Shown here: piece by piece, positions 33,037 through 45,307 of the stretch | Layout: every line of letters starts with the position of its first letter | Position numbering within the stretch: position 1 is the first letter of the stretch | Source: Gloeophyllum trabeum ATCC 11539 | Taxonomy: Eukaryota > Basidiomycota > Agaricomycetes > Gloeophyllales > Gloeophyllaceae | Direction of reading: 5' to 3' | Assembly (NCBI RefSeq): GCF_000344685.1 | Contig: NW_006920427.1 | Span: forward strand, 435,790 to 499,789 | DNA length: 64,000 nucleotides | Program-made: the position numbers and the translations under genes | The notes under the pieces: model-generated | Seen by the model: only the letters and a program-made list of their open reading frames with translations | The model's database searches: none | Told to the model about the DNA's origin: nothing

Positions 33037-34118
33037 ATGGCTACCAGCTCTGTCCAACACGACGTCTCCATCCGAGTGACCAGTCATTCTCGCAGACTAA
33101 GGCGGGTCTCTGGACAGGCTTCCATCAAGTCCCCACCGGTTTCAGAAAGCAGAACCCCACGACAGGGTCGTGCTATAGGCTACCCGCGTACAAAGGCCAG
33201 CACAGGGTCATCACAAGGCTACGAACCAGACGACGAGGCATCCTGCGTCGCTAGTGTCGAGAAGGTTCGCTCGTGGCAGGAGCGCCTAAACAGACCGAAG
33301 GGCGGCAAAGGATGTATCGGAGAGCAAGAGCGGGCAAATGAGCATGCAGACCTTCCTCAGGGTCTGCAACAAGGAACGAACCCGCGCCCTTCGTCTGTGC
33401 GCAATTCGACTGCAGCAGTAACTCGTATGGAGTACCCCCAAATTGAAACTACGAGTCGAGCGGAGGATGTTCGACCACCCTCAATCTTCCCTACCGCAGC
33501 CAGTGAGCCCAAATTACATACAGTAGACTAGAAGGCTGACCATGTACAGATGAAGCAGCTTTTACTGGAGAGATTGCGAGGACATCACAACCGCAAGAAA
33601 GAGCGGCAGCCGATAATCAGAGCACATCCTCGACACATCGGTCAAGTGAAGTGGGGAAACCCAAGTCCGCGAGGAATTCCATAGGTGACTGTCGCATCAT
33701 CCTGCCGCCATCACCCTATGAGCGAGAGGTCGTGGTGTATCCTGGCGGGAAGATGCGAGTCACGGTGAGGGTAGCCTTACATTGGTCGGGACGGCAGCTC
33801 ACACACTCTTCGACCTGACAGACCAGTCCACCACCACCACCTATCCGCCGTGCCCAAGCTCCCCAAGGGCCAATATATGTCCTACCGTCCCCTCGGCCAC
33901 GATCACATTCCTTCACGGATCCCAACCGTGCCGCCCACGGTGCAGCGCCCCAGAGTAGGACAATCACATTCGCAGATGATACCCGCCGGCACCATACCCT
34001 TCGGCGATCGTCTGTTACAATCCATTCGCCACAGGCCCCAATCGTTATTCTGCCCAGTAACCGACGTCAAGCTCGCAATGCAGGACCAGTCCCAGTATTC
34101 ACATGGTATTCCATATGA
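33037..34118 (+). CDS. Proline/arginine-rich disordered protein
   Basis: Three exons (about 33037-33502, 33550-33764 and 33822-34118) joined by GT-AG introns of 47 and 57 nt in compatible phases, about 325 aa. That three open segments join without a stop is the main evidence. The product has no recognised domain: Ser/Arg/Gln-rich N-terminal half, then three similar short segments, RIILPPSP, IYVLPSPR and IVILPSNR, within Pro- and Arg-rich sequence. The strand-like motif [IV]x[IVL]LP followed by Ser suggests a repeated short linear motif. The start codon is the first ATG in the open frame, and the 3' end may include another exon. No function is assigned. Confidence 0.5.
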
Positions 34119-36960
34119 GGGGCGGTGAACTGGGGCGGTCGAAGCAGGACCGTATTTCTCAGCGGTATCTGGGATAAACGGGGATTGCTGCAATATGTTG
34201 CCATCCGTGAGATGCAAACACAGAAGCTCGTGTCGGACTTTGCAGCCATTGCCCAGAGATAACCTTGGAACATGATATACTTACAATGACGCACCCTATC
34301 GGACATTCACTGTAGGCCCTAGGAACATGTGTGTAGCCTGCGAGATGTTCAGTAGAGCAAGGACGTGACTAGACCAATAGAGAGTTCTACCATGTAATCG
34401 AGGATCGTGTCGGCCAAGGATTACCCAAGTCCAGCAATATTCAGAACCTCGATAGCGCCACGCCGACTTCACCTCGACTGCTGCGGAATAGGTAGCGACC
34501 GAGTGGCGTCTTGAATTGAACACCAGGACGAGGCACAACAGCAGGTCCAGAAGCTATGACTGAGACGCAAGCCAGTGTGATTGGACTGGGGTGGGTGTAC
34601 CCATCGCGACTGGCCACAGCCGCTCTTATACAGCATCTGCAGATGCGGATATCCAAATAGAAGGGCGACCATGGTGACATCGGAGACGAACAGATGATCA
34701 TCCGCGTGAACTCGCGGCATCTCGGACGTGGTGATCCTGGGGTCGTCAGTAAGGACTCAGTGATACATCTGTACTGCCTCCCACCTGCCTCACACCCGAA
34801 TCAATCTCAACCACTACTGTGGTCTGTGGGGTGCTACTCTGCCATTACCGACGAGGGTCGGTGATTCTTCGAATAAGAGACGGACAGATGGCGGCGTGCC
34901 TGACAACCCTCGCAATGAATCTAGGTCATCGTCGATGCATCATACAGGCCGATACGGAGGGGTGGATCACCGTCGGAAGCAGACCATAGCATTCATAGCC
35001 GGGAAACCAGAGGTCGGTGGTACACTTGATGTAACGCCGGGCTTCTGACTACAAACCTCGTACCCGTTCAGAATGAAGCATCTCGACGGAAGGCAGCCTA
35101 ATACAGCACACTTCACGTCTGCGGTGGCACCCTTCACGGCGCGACATGCCACCCGAATCCGCTCGGTGAGCCGGGACCCACGACCACAACCCCGATCTGA
35201 CGCACGATGCCATCGATTTCGCGTAGATACCGTACCGGCGCGCTCGGTCCTGAAGAGGCTGTGACACCGCGATATTCGAGGGTGCTGTTCTTGGGTAGGA
35301 CACGTTTTCTGGTAAAGCATGTTTCTGTACCCAAGGAGAGATGAGGGGTACGATTTTGCTGGAATGTCAGGCGGTCATGAGGAGGACGAGCTGCGGGGAA
35401 GGGAACAGTGTCGTGGCCTAAGCCATAGGCAGTCCTACCCAAGGTCGAGGATGGTACAGGATCTTGCAAAAGAGCGCCGCGACTGTATTCGAAGACTGGC
35501 AGCTTCACAGTTAGCCAAAAAGGGCCGGCCAGAGAGACGAATCATCGTATTCTGAGTGTTGCGAATGTCGTCTACCCGAGAGACGAGAAACCAGGAAGTC
35601 AGACGGCGTTGCCGACGTGCTACGAACAAGTGATTTCAACCAGTCTTCCTTCGACCCAAGGCTTCTAGCGTAAATCCAGTTCGTACGCTAAATTTCGGCG
35701 CCTTCCCGAACAGCGTCATTCCAGACTCTTAACTCCGTTCAGTCGAGAGCTTATCCGCTGGCCAGCGCCAAGGTTCGAAGGCTATCAAATTCATTCAGCC
35801 CACCTAGAAGTGTCCGTTGTTAGAAGGATTACGACCGTCACCAAGGGGTTCGCGTTTCACTGGCGCCTGAAAGAAGATCTAGGAGGGGAGCGAGGAAGCA
35901 CCATATCAAGTACAAGGCAGCGGGAACCCAAGTCAGAGTGGGTATGTCACCGGACTTTGGAAGGAGTTTCGGGTCCAGAAGGCCCGCGCGCGGAGGCCTG
36001 TCATTCCTCGGAATGCAATTTCTTGAAACATAGTCGCCGATTACGAGAGGGGACTTTGCACGAGCGGGGCACGAGAGGCTCGGAGGCATATCGATAGAAT
36101 CCCGGACCCGTGCGCGGAACAAGGGCGCGCGCCTTGCCAACCGGCCGGCGGCTATTCCAGTAGTAGATCTTGGACTATCCAAAGCATGAGCGCTCCACCA
36201 GCCTATTTCCGACATAGCAAGCGGTGCAAGTGGTGATTAAGAAGGCGGTGTATTGCGACCAGTTACTTGTCTCCTGAGCTTTGGATGATCAGCGTCGAGG
36301 ACACCCAGAGTGCTGATCAGGCGTCAATCATGATAAGACGCGGCCCGCGTAGATTAAGCTTGCGGAACAACTCCCGTGCCACCGGACTTGGGTGAGTTGT
36401 GTGAGCGTATAGGTCCACAGGCCTCTAGACCGGGACCATGAATTTCTTCATTTCGCCAATGGGGGAGGGACGCCGGACCCGTGTCCGAAGAGAAGTTCTG
36501 ATTTCGAACTCGCGTGGCCCTAGAATGATGAGGGACGAGGACAAGCTCGCCATAGGTGGGCTGCCAGCACGTGGGACTCCAGGAAGGGCGAGTACAAGGT
36601 TCTTGCCTTTTCCGTCCACAAGCAAGTCGCCCAATTCGGGGGGCGAAGGGAAGGAGGGAACTGAGACCTCGAGCACCAGCCGCAGCCCGTACGAGCATCG
36701 AGGAAGCCTCTTCTGACTTGTGGCATCCACCGAGACCAGTGCAGTTGCAAAGATGAGAGCAGGAAGCTCGGATGCAGGAGATGGTGGTGGTTAGAGGCAA
36801 GTGGCGGGGAGGGCGGTCGCGCGGCAACGAGCAGAGATTGATGTGGCACGCGGTTCCCGGGGTCTCAGCCCGAGCCAACAGAACGCGAAGTCCGACAGAA
36901 TTCATCAAACTTGTACCTAATCCTTATCCTGGGACGGGTCAGGCGTAGCGAGTGCCCGAA
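34119..36960. other. Long interval without a supportable gene
   Basis: About 2.8 kb. Several open frames occur on both strands (for example 35319-35555 plus, 36354-36908 minus), none with a domain or coherent splice chain. No repeats were recognised. The right end is the upstream region of HMG-box gene 2. Confidence 0.4.
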
Positions 36961-36967
36961 TATAAAG
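36961..36967 (+). promoter_or_regulatory. Candidate TATA box of HMG gene 2
   Basis: TATAAAG 119 bp upstream of the ATG at 37086, in an otherwise GC-rich region and followed by a pyrimidine-rich stretch where transcription could start. Confidence 0.45.
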
Positions 36968-37085
36968 TGCAGCACAATACACGCCCTTATTGTCTCTCGC
37001 CGCCCTTCTCTCTTATTGTTCTCGCCTTTACGGGATCCCGCCACGTTCACTCTGGCCTGCCTGCCCGCCCTCGGGATCCACTACG

Positions 37086-39279
37086 ATGCCTCCGATTAGA
37101 GTTTACAGTCCACCCCGCCGCAGATCATCAACAGCCAGTGGTACGCGCTTTATCCTTGTTGTTAGTGTCGGTGCTGATGACACTCTACGCAGGTGTCACC
37201 ACTGTCCGGGCTGGGTCCTATGGCTTCCGCTCACCGTCGCCACCAGCACTCAACATCTCCCAACGACCCGTCCAATTCGCGCCAAATGTAACGCCGGGAA
37301 CGTACCTCGCGCCCTCTCCGAGCCCCGAAGCCGACCGCCTCTCATCACACTCGCCAGTCCAGCCACTTTTCCCGCCAGCGTCGACGCCATCGGACGCTGC
37401 GCCACGCCAGAAGAGACGGCAACCACCGGGCAAACGCCTTTCGCAAGGCTACATCCCGCGGCCGCCGAACGCGTTCATGTTGTTCAGAGCAGCGTTCGTG
37501 ACGCAGAAGCACGTCCCCGGTTCAATTGAGACGAGCCATGGATCGCTATCGAAGATCATCGGTGAGTGTCTTCTCTGCCACATCGGTCGCGATCGACGAC
37601 TCCGGCTATTCCCGAAACTCCTCATTGTGGCACAGCTCTTTGCTCACAACCTTTCGTGTGGCGTAGGCAACTGCTGGCGCGCGCTCCCTCTTGAAGAGAG
37701 AGCGATCTGGGAAAAGAAAGCGAAGGAAGAGAAAATAGAGCACGCGATAAAGTACCCTGGCTACCGCTTCAAGCCCGTGCACAAGAAGCACAAGAAACGG
37801 GACGAACCCAAGAAGCCAAAGGCCACCGACCTCGAGGAGCGCCGCTGCGAGGAAGTGGCGCAGCTCTTGCTAGAAGGCAAGAAAGGGGAGGAGCTCGCAA
37901 AAGCCGTCCGCGAGCTCGACGCCAAGTACCAGTCGCGCAAGCCGTCTTTCCGGGAGCCGCAACTACAGCCTCCGCCACAACCACAACCTCAAGCACAGCA
38001 GTACAACCCCCACGCGTGCTATCACCCCTCTCAGTTCTCCCAGCTCCCGCGCCGGTCTTCCTCGGTGCCGCCGCCAACCACGATCGCCCTCCCGGCCGCG
38101 CCCTTCCTCTCCATCTCGCGCGGCCACTCCCCCGTCCCGTCCATCAGCTCTGTCTCCATCGCGCGCTCTAACCGCGTCTCGCCACCCAGTAACACTTTCG
38201 ACACCGACGCCCTCAACGCAGGGAACTACCTCCACCAACGCCGCGCCTCGACCGCGCCCCCGATGGACCTTGGCCTCGAGGTCGACGCCGACGGCATCGC
38301 GAGCCTCCCGTGGCCCATGGGACCGAGCGACTTCAGCTACCGCGAGACGTACCTGCGCTACCAGGAGCTCCTCCAGCACGGCTACCACGGCCAGTACGGC
38401 TGGCGCTACTCGCAGACGCAGATGCAGGAGCAGCCGATGTATCAGGACTGGATGCCTGAGCCGCAGTATGATAACCGCGAGCCGAGCCCGGTGCCGGAGG
38501 TCAATACGGCGCTGTGGGAGCCTGGGTGGTCGTTGCAGTGTGATCAGAAGCCTCAGCCCGTCCAGAACCAGGCGCCCACCGAGAGGCGGGATAGCTTCGT
38601 GAGTCACTCGTACTGCGACTTGTTTAATTATCCTTCTAATCTCAAGCCATTCTGATAGGATATGACACACGTGCTGAAGTACCTCCCAGACAAGCAGGGC
38701 CCGTCCGAAGAGCCCGCGTCCGCCTCCAGCTCGGCCTCATACCAGTACCCCTCGCCCTGGGCCGCGCAGCAAAACCAGTCCGGGCCCTCCTCGCACTACT
38801 CCTCCTCGCCCGCGCCCTCCACCGTCGACTCGATGGAGGCCAACTGGGCCGCGCAGTCCTCGGGCAACTCTCCCGCCTCCATGTCCTGCACGCTCTCGCA
38901 GGCGCAGGTGTCCCCTGTGTCCGTGCACGCGCCCCGGCCGCAGCAGGCGTGGGGCCTCGGGCTGGACTTCTCGCAGCAGCAACAGGTGCAGCAGGCGGAG
39001 TACGTCGAGGTAAGCCCGTACGATATGGCACCCGCGCCGCAGGAGGGCTATGACGCGAGCCAGGAGGGATATGCGTTCCCCGCGCCGAAGACCGAGCCGC
39101 AGCCAGAGAGCCCGCTGTTGCAGGGCTACGTGTCGCCCGTCGATCTCACGCAACAGCAACACCAGCAACAGATGTACGACTGCTACGCCCAGGCTGTGCA
39201 CGCGGACCCGAACTCCGTCGCGTCGGGCACTGTGGTGTACGAAGAATATCACGACATCATCCACGACAACGTCTACTAA
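37086..39279 (+). CDS. HMG-box transcription factor 2
   Basis: 658 aa. Exons 37086-37140, 37193-37561, 37667-38598 and 38659-39279; the introns are 52, 105 and 60 nt. The 105-nt intron has no stop and is a multiple of three, so it could be retained, but removing it restores SLSKIIGNCWRALPLEE as in other HMG boxes. The protein starts MPPIRVYSPPRRR, like the MPARRTY start of HMG gene 1. The HMG box (about residues 118-195) reads YIPRPPNAFMLFRAAF, then WRALPLEERAIWEKKAK and a YPGYRFKPVHKKHKKRDE tail. The remainder is Ser/Pro/Gln-rich with short Gln runs (SQQQQVQQ, TQQQHQQQ), probably an activation region. Nuclear; targets unknown. It lacks the Ala-rich insertion of gene 1. Confidence 0.92.
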
Positions 39280-39827
39280 GAGCCGTCTACATCGCATCCG
39301 AATTGCATCTCATTTCTTGCCTCCATCATCCTAGCCCTAGCACCGGATTTTAATCAGCGCAGAGACAATCAGTTATCGTCGTGGCGTCCTTATACAGCGG
39401 CCCACTTTATTTTGGAATGGGGTTAAAGATATAACTATCTATTCTGTCCGTGTCGTTGTCCGGGGGTGTTTTCTGAACGCGCTCCCGAGACGCTACTGTA
39501 GCACTAGCTATACCTGCATCGCTTCTTGTCGTCTGTAGCATTGTATCATAGCTCTATATGTTATCCAATAGATCATATGCTTGTCCCTCGTCATTAGGCG
39601 AAAGTAAGTAGTGCACTCCAGGATATCAACGTGATTAGGACTGGTGTTGGTGCGAAGGCATCTACATCTAATGAGAGTCAAAAGCCATAACGGCGCCTAG
39701 TGCCAGTTCAGAGGAAAGCTGGCACGTCAGATCAGGATGAATCAATGTATCAGAGCTTCAAGTCCGTGTTAGGCTCGCGCATCGTAAGTACATCATACTG
39801 GTATACATAAGCCTGTGAGTGCAAAGT
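39280..39827. other. Convergent 3' interval
   Basis: 3' ends of HMG gene 2 (plus) and glycine-rich gene G1 (minus) face each other here. No gene or repeat seen. Confidence 0.5.
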
Positions 39828-41061
39828 TCAAAACAGGGCACGACCCAACACGAAGAGCATCCACGCCAAACTGACGAGCCCGGACAAATGCTGATCAGGC
39901 CGCGCCCCTACCGCAGAGCTGTATGTCCCCGTCGTTTCTGGTACATCATCCTCCTGCGGATCCACCAGTGGCGCTGCGGCGCCAATGGTCTCGTTCACGC
40001 ACGTCAGGAACGTCGTGTTCGCCCAGGCCGGGATCGGTGCGTCCGGTACACTCGAGTTGGCGAGCAGCGCGGCGGTGTTGTTGTACCCGTCCAGCGTGAG
40101 CACGATGCTGCTCGCGCGGTAGTACTGGATCGCCTGCTCGGGCTTCGGGGCAGTGGGTGCCGAGGCGTTGTACGACTGCGGCACAGAGACAAGGTCGTAC
40201 GGCGGCCCAGGCGCGGGGAGAAGCATTGAGGTGCAGTTCGCCTGGATGGAGGAGATGAGGGAAGCGACGGTGCTGTTGTCCGCGAGGATGTGCACCGTCG
40301 TGTTTCCCGAAACGGAGTGCAGGGTGCCGTCGTACATTGGTCCGCCGGGGTGGGTCGAGTCGTCTGGGTCACCGTACTAGTGAGGGATGAGAATCAATTA
40401 TTGTCAGACATGGATGAAATAGCGGTACTTACCTCATGATCGTATAGGTACCCCGCGCCGTAGCCTGCTGAACCGCCCCAGACTACGGGCCAGAAGTAGA
40501 ACGGAAAACCACGACCACTAACTCCGCGGCCTGTGATACCGGGGTAGCCGCTACCATAAGTGCTGTGATCGACGGTAGTCAGAACTCAATTTCGGCAGCC
40601 TGTACAGTTGAACACGCTCACCGTGATCCGTAAATATCATTGCGCGTCCCGCCGCCCGCGCTCCTCCCTGCGAAGGCCTGACCCGAGGGTATAGTGATAG
40701 GTCGGCTGTCTCCGCTACCGTATGCGCTGGCGGACGACCTTCCACTCCTGCCAGGAATCGATCCACCCGATAACGGAACAGATGTCCCAGTCGACCCAGC
40801 GCTCCCGGGAGTCCCTCGTCCTCCACCACTGCCTGTGCCAGACGATGTGCCGCCGCCGCCACTACGTCCGCCGCCGCTGCCACCCCCTCCGGTGCCTCCG
40901 CTCGACCCTTTGCCTCCTCCGCTGCTGCCTCCGCCTCCGCTACGTCCGCCGCCGCCTCCGCTACCGCCACCGCCGCGAGAGCCACCACTGCCCCCACCGC
41001 CGCCGCCGCCAGCTCGTTGTGCTAGATCGCGCTTACTTGTGGAGAAAAAGGGAACGTACAT
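39828..41061 (-). CDS. Glycine-rich conserved protein G1
   Basis: First of three tandem paralogues; 372 aa from minus-strand exons 41061-40622, 40562-40433 and 40376-39828. Residues 1-145 begin MYVPFFSTSKRDL and continue as a Gly/Ser-rich region with runs of GGGG, ending SAYGSGDSRPITIPSGQAF and AGRSAGGGTRNDIYGSR. The middle exon is the most conserved: TYGSGYPGI, RGV, FPFYFWPVVWGG, GYGAGYLYDHE. The third exon has many N-glycosylation sequons (NTT, NST, NCT, NAS, NSS, NTT, NET) and two cysteines shared with the paralogues (NC, then CVNETIG), plus AIQYYRASSIVLTLDGYN. It ends in a hydrophobic tail (GLVSLAWMLFVLGRALF) that could be a membrane anchor or GPI signal. No classical N-terminal signal peptide is present. 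I know the family as widespread in agaricomycetes but without an assigned function. Confidence 0.85.
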
Positions 41062-41107
41062 GTTAATTCAAGTCGGCAGGTGAGTCGAGCACAGACTCGC
41101 AGGCGCA

Positions 41108-41115
41108 TATTTATA
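41108..41115 (-). promoter_or_regulatory. TATA box of glycine-rich gene G1
   Basis: On the minus strand TATAAATA lies about 47 nt upstream of the G1 ATG (41061), giving a short 5' leader. G2 and G3 have weaker AT-rich counterparts (CATAAATG near 44270, TATTTAT near 46395) at similar distances. Confidence 0.5.
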
Positions 41116-42255
41116 CCGTAGCTCCCTTCGAAGGAGACCATATGGCGTGCCGTGTATCATACTGAATAGCATTCGCATAGCATGCTCCGTCATTTTCTCT
41201 GAAATTTGGTAACGGTTTGTGGAGAAATACGGATGGACGCACAGCCTTCGACATAGCGTGAATCGTGTACAGTACATATCGCGACGGCACGCGTACGTTG
41301 ATTAACCATCACATACTGAAATCACGTCGATTTCCACACTCGTATAGACGCTGCCAAAGCTATTACCCTTGTTGCACAAACGCGACTTCATTGACCAAGT
41401 CGAGGAGTCACGATATAATACATAGGAGACAATGCAAGTTGAGTCCAAGGCCTTGTTGTCCAAGGAGTGTCGGCCCGATGCGAGCGGACGCCAGCAAAGG
41501 CAGGTGACTAGGTTCGTGGCAGTTCCTCCCCTGATACTGTATGTCCGGACTCTTAAGCGCATGTTATGAGTTTCATAAGTCCATTATTTCATCTCCATGC
41601 CACTGCTTGACTAGCATCATTGGAGGAATGTTCAAACTGAATGCAGCCAGCGTGCCAAGACGACTGCACGATCCCAGTCAGAACATAGCAGCCTCGTACT
41701 GCAGCTGGTTATACTTGTCGGGCTGAGAACGCTCGCAACAGCTACTTATGGCTCCACATATCCGATATCGCGAAAGAAGAAACGAGATACCAAAACCTAG
41801 AGACAATATGAAATGGGACGCGATTCGTTCATCTATTCCAAACGGTGTTACGAGGCAAGCCAGTGTGGAATCCCTGGAGATGCCCGTCGCTTGTCGGATT
41901 AGCCATTGCATTAAAGCAGCAGGGCCTTCGGCTCCTACGACTAACCCTCTGGTTGCACACTGTCGGGCTTGGGTTTGACGATTTTACTGTCTCCTTGGAC
42001 GTTGCGGGCAGCGGATGCAATGCTTCTTCCCCGCGGTCCTGGCTTTACACCGGGAGCTTTCGCAAACTTCCCTGCGCGCTCCAAGGACCCATACTCGAGA
42101 CCTTGCTTCAACTTCCATGACATCGTTCCATAGCGTATATGTCGGACTCGCCATACATCGACCAGACCTCATCGGCGGCTCTTCCCCGCGTCCGTGAGAG
42201 TTTACGAAGATGTCGACGCTTTCATTCATGTTAGGTTTACAGCTCCTCAAGGCCT
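41116..42255. other. Interval upstream of G1
   Basis: Contains the G1 promoter. A minus-strand ATG frame at 42123-41941 (begins MSWKLKQGLEYG, basic and Pro/Lys-rich) looks somewhat protein-like and may be an exon of the small gene at 42544, but no splice link could be confirmed. Confidence 0.35.
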
Positions 42256-42544
42256 CTAGTCAACGACAGATCGTCCGGATCCTCTAGCATCGGGCACAGC
42301 GCTACAAGATCTCGCCCCCTCGTAGTCTCGAACCTTTCTTTTCTCTGGCACGAGAACTCCTCGTAACATATTGAATACTTCGACTCCCATCACTGACCGT
42401 TCCTGCATGATCCGTTGAAGTCGCCGGAGGCGCTCACTTCGGTGAACGCAGGTATGTAGTCGACGGACGGCGACAGACGAGGGGCCTGAGACTAACCTAC
42501 TAGTACGAAGAAGGGTCAGGCGACATACCAAAAAAGGCAGGCAT
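42256..42544 (-). CDS. Small basic protein, candidate gene
   Basis: Candidate two-exon gene: ATG at 42544, a 16-nt exon (MPAFF), a 43-nt intron with GTATGT and CAG borders, then 42485-42256, giving about 81 aa. The body contains RSERLRRLQRIMQERSVMG, a likely amphipathic helix, and ends GSGRSVVD. There is no recognised family. It lies between glycine-rich genes G1 and G2 on the same strand. It could equally be a fragment of a decayed gene. Confidence 0.3.
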
Positions 42545-43099
42545 GGCTGTGGCTTTTGTGGCTCTGTCATCGCATAGCACATGTTATGGCAGGAACGAGC
42601 TCTACTTACCGAGCCTTCTTTTTCGAGTCAAGTACCAATGGAATATTGTGGAATTCTGCATGAACGGCCATCGGGCTCAGTCATTTCATTATGGTAAAAG
42701 TACCGCTGCAAGTCCGTACTTGAGTCACGGTCATACGATACGCCTAGCTGCTCCCTCCAGAATTGATTCGAAGCTGATGAAGAAAGGAAGAAAGAAAGTA
42801 CTTGAGTTCACGCAATCAGAGCTGCAGCGTACACACACACCCAATCTAGTCGCACTCGTTGAATATCACACCACCCAATTTTGCACAATACTAGTTTCGT
42901 TTAACTTTTCAAGCTCGAAAAACCATATCTAGGGAGTGCTCTCTTTTCTAAGGATTTCTCGAATCACAACGGCAGGCAAAGAAGCATTTGATTAATTTCA
43001 AGGTATATGATTCGGGGTATATAGGTTGATATACCTAGAGCCTATGACTGTCGGCTTCTAATTCGACTCCAAAGCCGCTCCTTGACTGGGAAGACGCAC
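42545..43099. other. Intergenic, no gene seen
   Basis: 3' side of glycine-rich gene G2 and AT-richer sequence. No supported feature. Confidence 0.4.
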
Positions 43100-44216
43100 T
43101 CAAATCAACGTCCACAACAACCACACCAGACAGACAAACGCAGTTAAATGCTGATCTGGCCACCCCACTTTCGTCGCGCCAGCAATTGCGCGATCCTCAG
43201 ACTGCGGGTCCACCAGCGGCGCGGCCGCCCCAATCGTCTCGTTGACGCATGTCAGGAACATCCCGTTCGCCCAGCTCGGCACGGGCGCGTCCGGCATGCT
43301 CGCGTTGTCGAGAAGCGCGGCGGTGTCGTTGTACCCGTCCAGCATGAGCACGATGCTGCTCGCGCGGTAGTACTGGATCGCTTGTTCCGGTTTGGGGGAG
43401 ATGGGCGAGGAGTCGTTGTACGGCACGGGCACCGCGAGATCTGAGTCCAGTGTAAGGAAGGAGGAGCAATTGACTACGATGGAGGAGGCGAGGGAGGTGA
43501 CGGTCGTGTTGTCAGCGAGGACGTGGACGGTCGTGTTTCCCGACACGGATTGCAGGGTCATGTCGTACATCGAACCGCCCGGGCGGCTGGAATTGTTGGG
43601 TTCTCCATACTGGCGGTACGAGGGTCACTCTGCGAAACAAGGGAGAACTGGAAGCACTTACTTCGTTGTCGTGCAGGTACTCTGCACCGTATCCCACCGC
43701 CCCGCCCCAAACCACGGGCCAGAAGTAGAAAGGTAATCCCCGTCCATCGACTCCGCGGGCTGAAATACCAGGATAGCCACTCCCATAAGTGCTGGGTATC
43801 AATGATAATCAGAACCCATTACTCTGCTGCGGTAATGATATTTGAGCAGAAAAAGCGCCTCACCGTGTTCCATAGATGTCAGCGCGCGTCCCGCCGCCCG
43901 CGCTCCTCCCCGCGAAAGCCTGTCCTGGGGGTATAACGACGGTCCGGTTGTCTCCGGCGCCGTACGCACTCGCGGTCGTACTTCCGCTTCTGCCCGGTAC
44001 AGGTCCACCGGACAATACTACGGGTACGGAAGACCCCCGAGAGGCAGACTGCCCCTCGCCGCTGCCGCCGCTTGATACTTTTCCACCACTGCTCGAGCCG
44101 CCCTCCTCTCCACCACCGTCATGGTCTCCCTTACTACCGCTGCTCTTTCCGCCCCCGCCACCCCCCTTTCGTCGGCCTAATTTGCGCCTGCTTGCGTGAG
44201 GACGAGGAATGTACAT
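43100..44216 (-). CDS. Glycine-rich conserved protein G2
   Basis: Second paralogue, 330 aa; minus-strand exons 44216-43864, 43791-43662 and 43609-43100. The middle exon is exactly 130 nt, as in G1 and G3, and both introns sit at identical codon positions. The N-terminus is MYIPRPHASRRKLGRRKGG followed by a shorter Gly/Ser/Glu-rich stretch. Conserved blocks: AFAGRSAGGGTRADIYGTR, TYGSGYPGISARGVDG, PFYFWPVVWGG, HVLADNTTV, AIQYYRASSIVLMLDGYND and CVNETIGAAAPLVDP. The tail HLTAFVCLVWLLWTLI is hydrophobic. It is closest to G1. Function unknown. Confidence 0.85.
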
Positions 44217-45307
44217 GTCGATTTCAGCAGGTGAATGAGGGAGGACTCGAAATCGGGCGCCATAGCCAGCATTTATGGGGCAGATGACATCCTACGGTAT
44301 CACGGACTCGTTGACGTTTGCATCGCGCTTTGCTTGATGTACCTTGAGATGCAGTCATCGTCCGAGGAGGACTGAGTGCATCTGCACAGCCTACAAGTCC
44401 GCAACGGTATGGTATGCAAAGAGGCCAGGAACAGTAATTTGATTAGCCATCACGCACTGATGCCACAACAATGCGTATATAAATACATTGCGCATCGATG
44501 TTGCATCAGGACGTCCTGCTTCAAGTTTTCAGCTGTCGTGTAGTTGATGGGCAACTTGACGGTGTCGAGCGGTGCGAACTTGCCCACTGCATTTTATTCC
44601 AAGGGCACTGACATAGAACGCACTTTACTGTGTTATGAGATAAGAGAATGATCGTGAAGAAATATTTGAGGTACTTACAGGCGCAGAGGAATTCGAAGGA
44701 GTGGCTATATATAGGAAATAATTCCATCATAGGAAAAGAACAAATATAGCCAAATAAACGCGGTGCGGCTGTGGCTTTGTGGCTTTCCCTTCATGCATGC
44801 CGAGTGTCGGGAGAAGTTATGGCGGGGGTGACCCTCGAGGGACAGTCTGCCGCGTGTATTCGAAGTTAAGGTAGCCCTAGGTGAGGCGGACGGACGGCGG
44901 CCCATCTCGAGAGCAGAAACGGAAGGAGAGTCAGAACCGTGCGGCACCACAAATTAGTTCTCTCGACGCCTGGAGCTCGTGCAATGCCTGTGCTTCAGCG
45001 AGAAGAGCGACGGAATGCCGTGAAATGTGCAAGGCAGAGCATACCGCGGGTATGCATGTCACGTTGAGGGTAACATTGAACTCCTACTCAATTATACGTT
45101 ATGGAGCACAGTCTGTAACTAAGTAGAAACGTACGAGAGTAACGGGTAAACGTACATTATACTCCAGAAGTAGAACCGCAATCGTGAATAGAACATGGGT
45201 ACGATGAGTACCGGCATAAGATAGCATCGCGAGGTCATTAAGAAAGCACCTGAAATGCAGGCGGGGAGATCCAGAGAAAAGGCGAACAATGTTACTCACA
45301 TCTCCAC
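44217..45307. other. Interval between G3 and G2
   Basis: G2 promoter region (CATAAATG near 44270 on the minus strand) followed by unassigned sequence. No gene supported. Confidence 0.45.

Noticed and set aside
35761..35800. tRNA-like B-box (GGTTCGAA) near 35771
   Set aside because: No matching A box or cloverleaf arms around it; no tRNA or rRNA gene was recognised anywhere in the window.
36952..37085. Start of HMG gene 2 upstream of 37086
   Set aside because: The longer open frame begins at a non-ATG codon and includes the TATA-like sequence and first intron; the ATG at 37086 splices in phase.
3951..39279. HMG-box genes as mating-type genes
   Set aside because: Basidiomycete mating loci encode homeodomain and pheromone/receptor genes; neither is present, and these HMG genes belong to a general developmental class.
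37963..39297. Minus-strand frames of 186-235 codons across the second HMG gene
   Set aside because: Arg/Leu/Val-rich shadows of a GC-rich coding region; the plus strand has the domain and splice evidence.
40694..41083. Plus-strand frame rich in proline (PPPLPPPP type), and similar ones at 43876-44199 and 46135-46401
   Set aside because: Antisense shadows of the glycine-rich exons; codons for Gly on the minus strand read as Pro on the plus strand.
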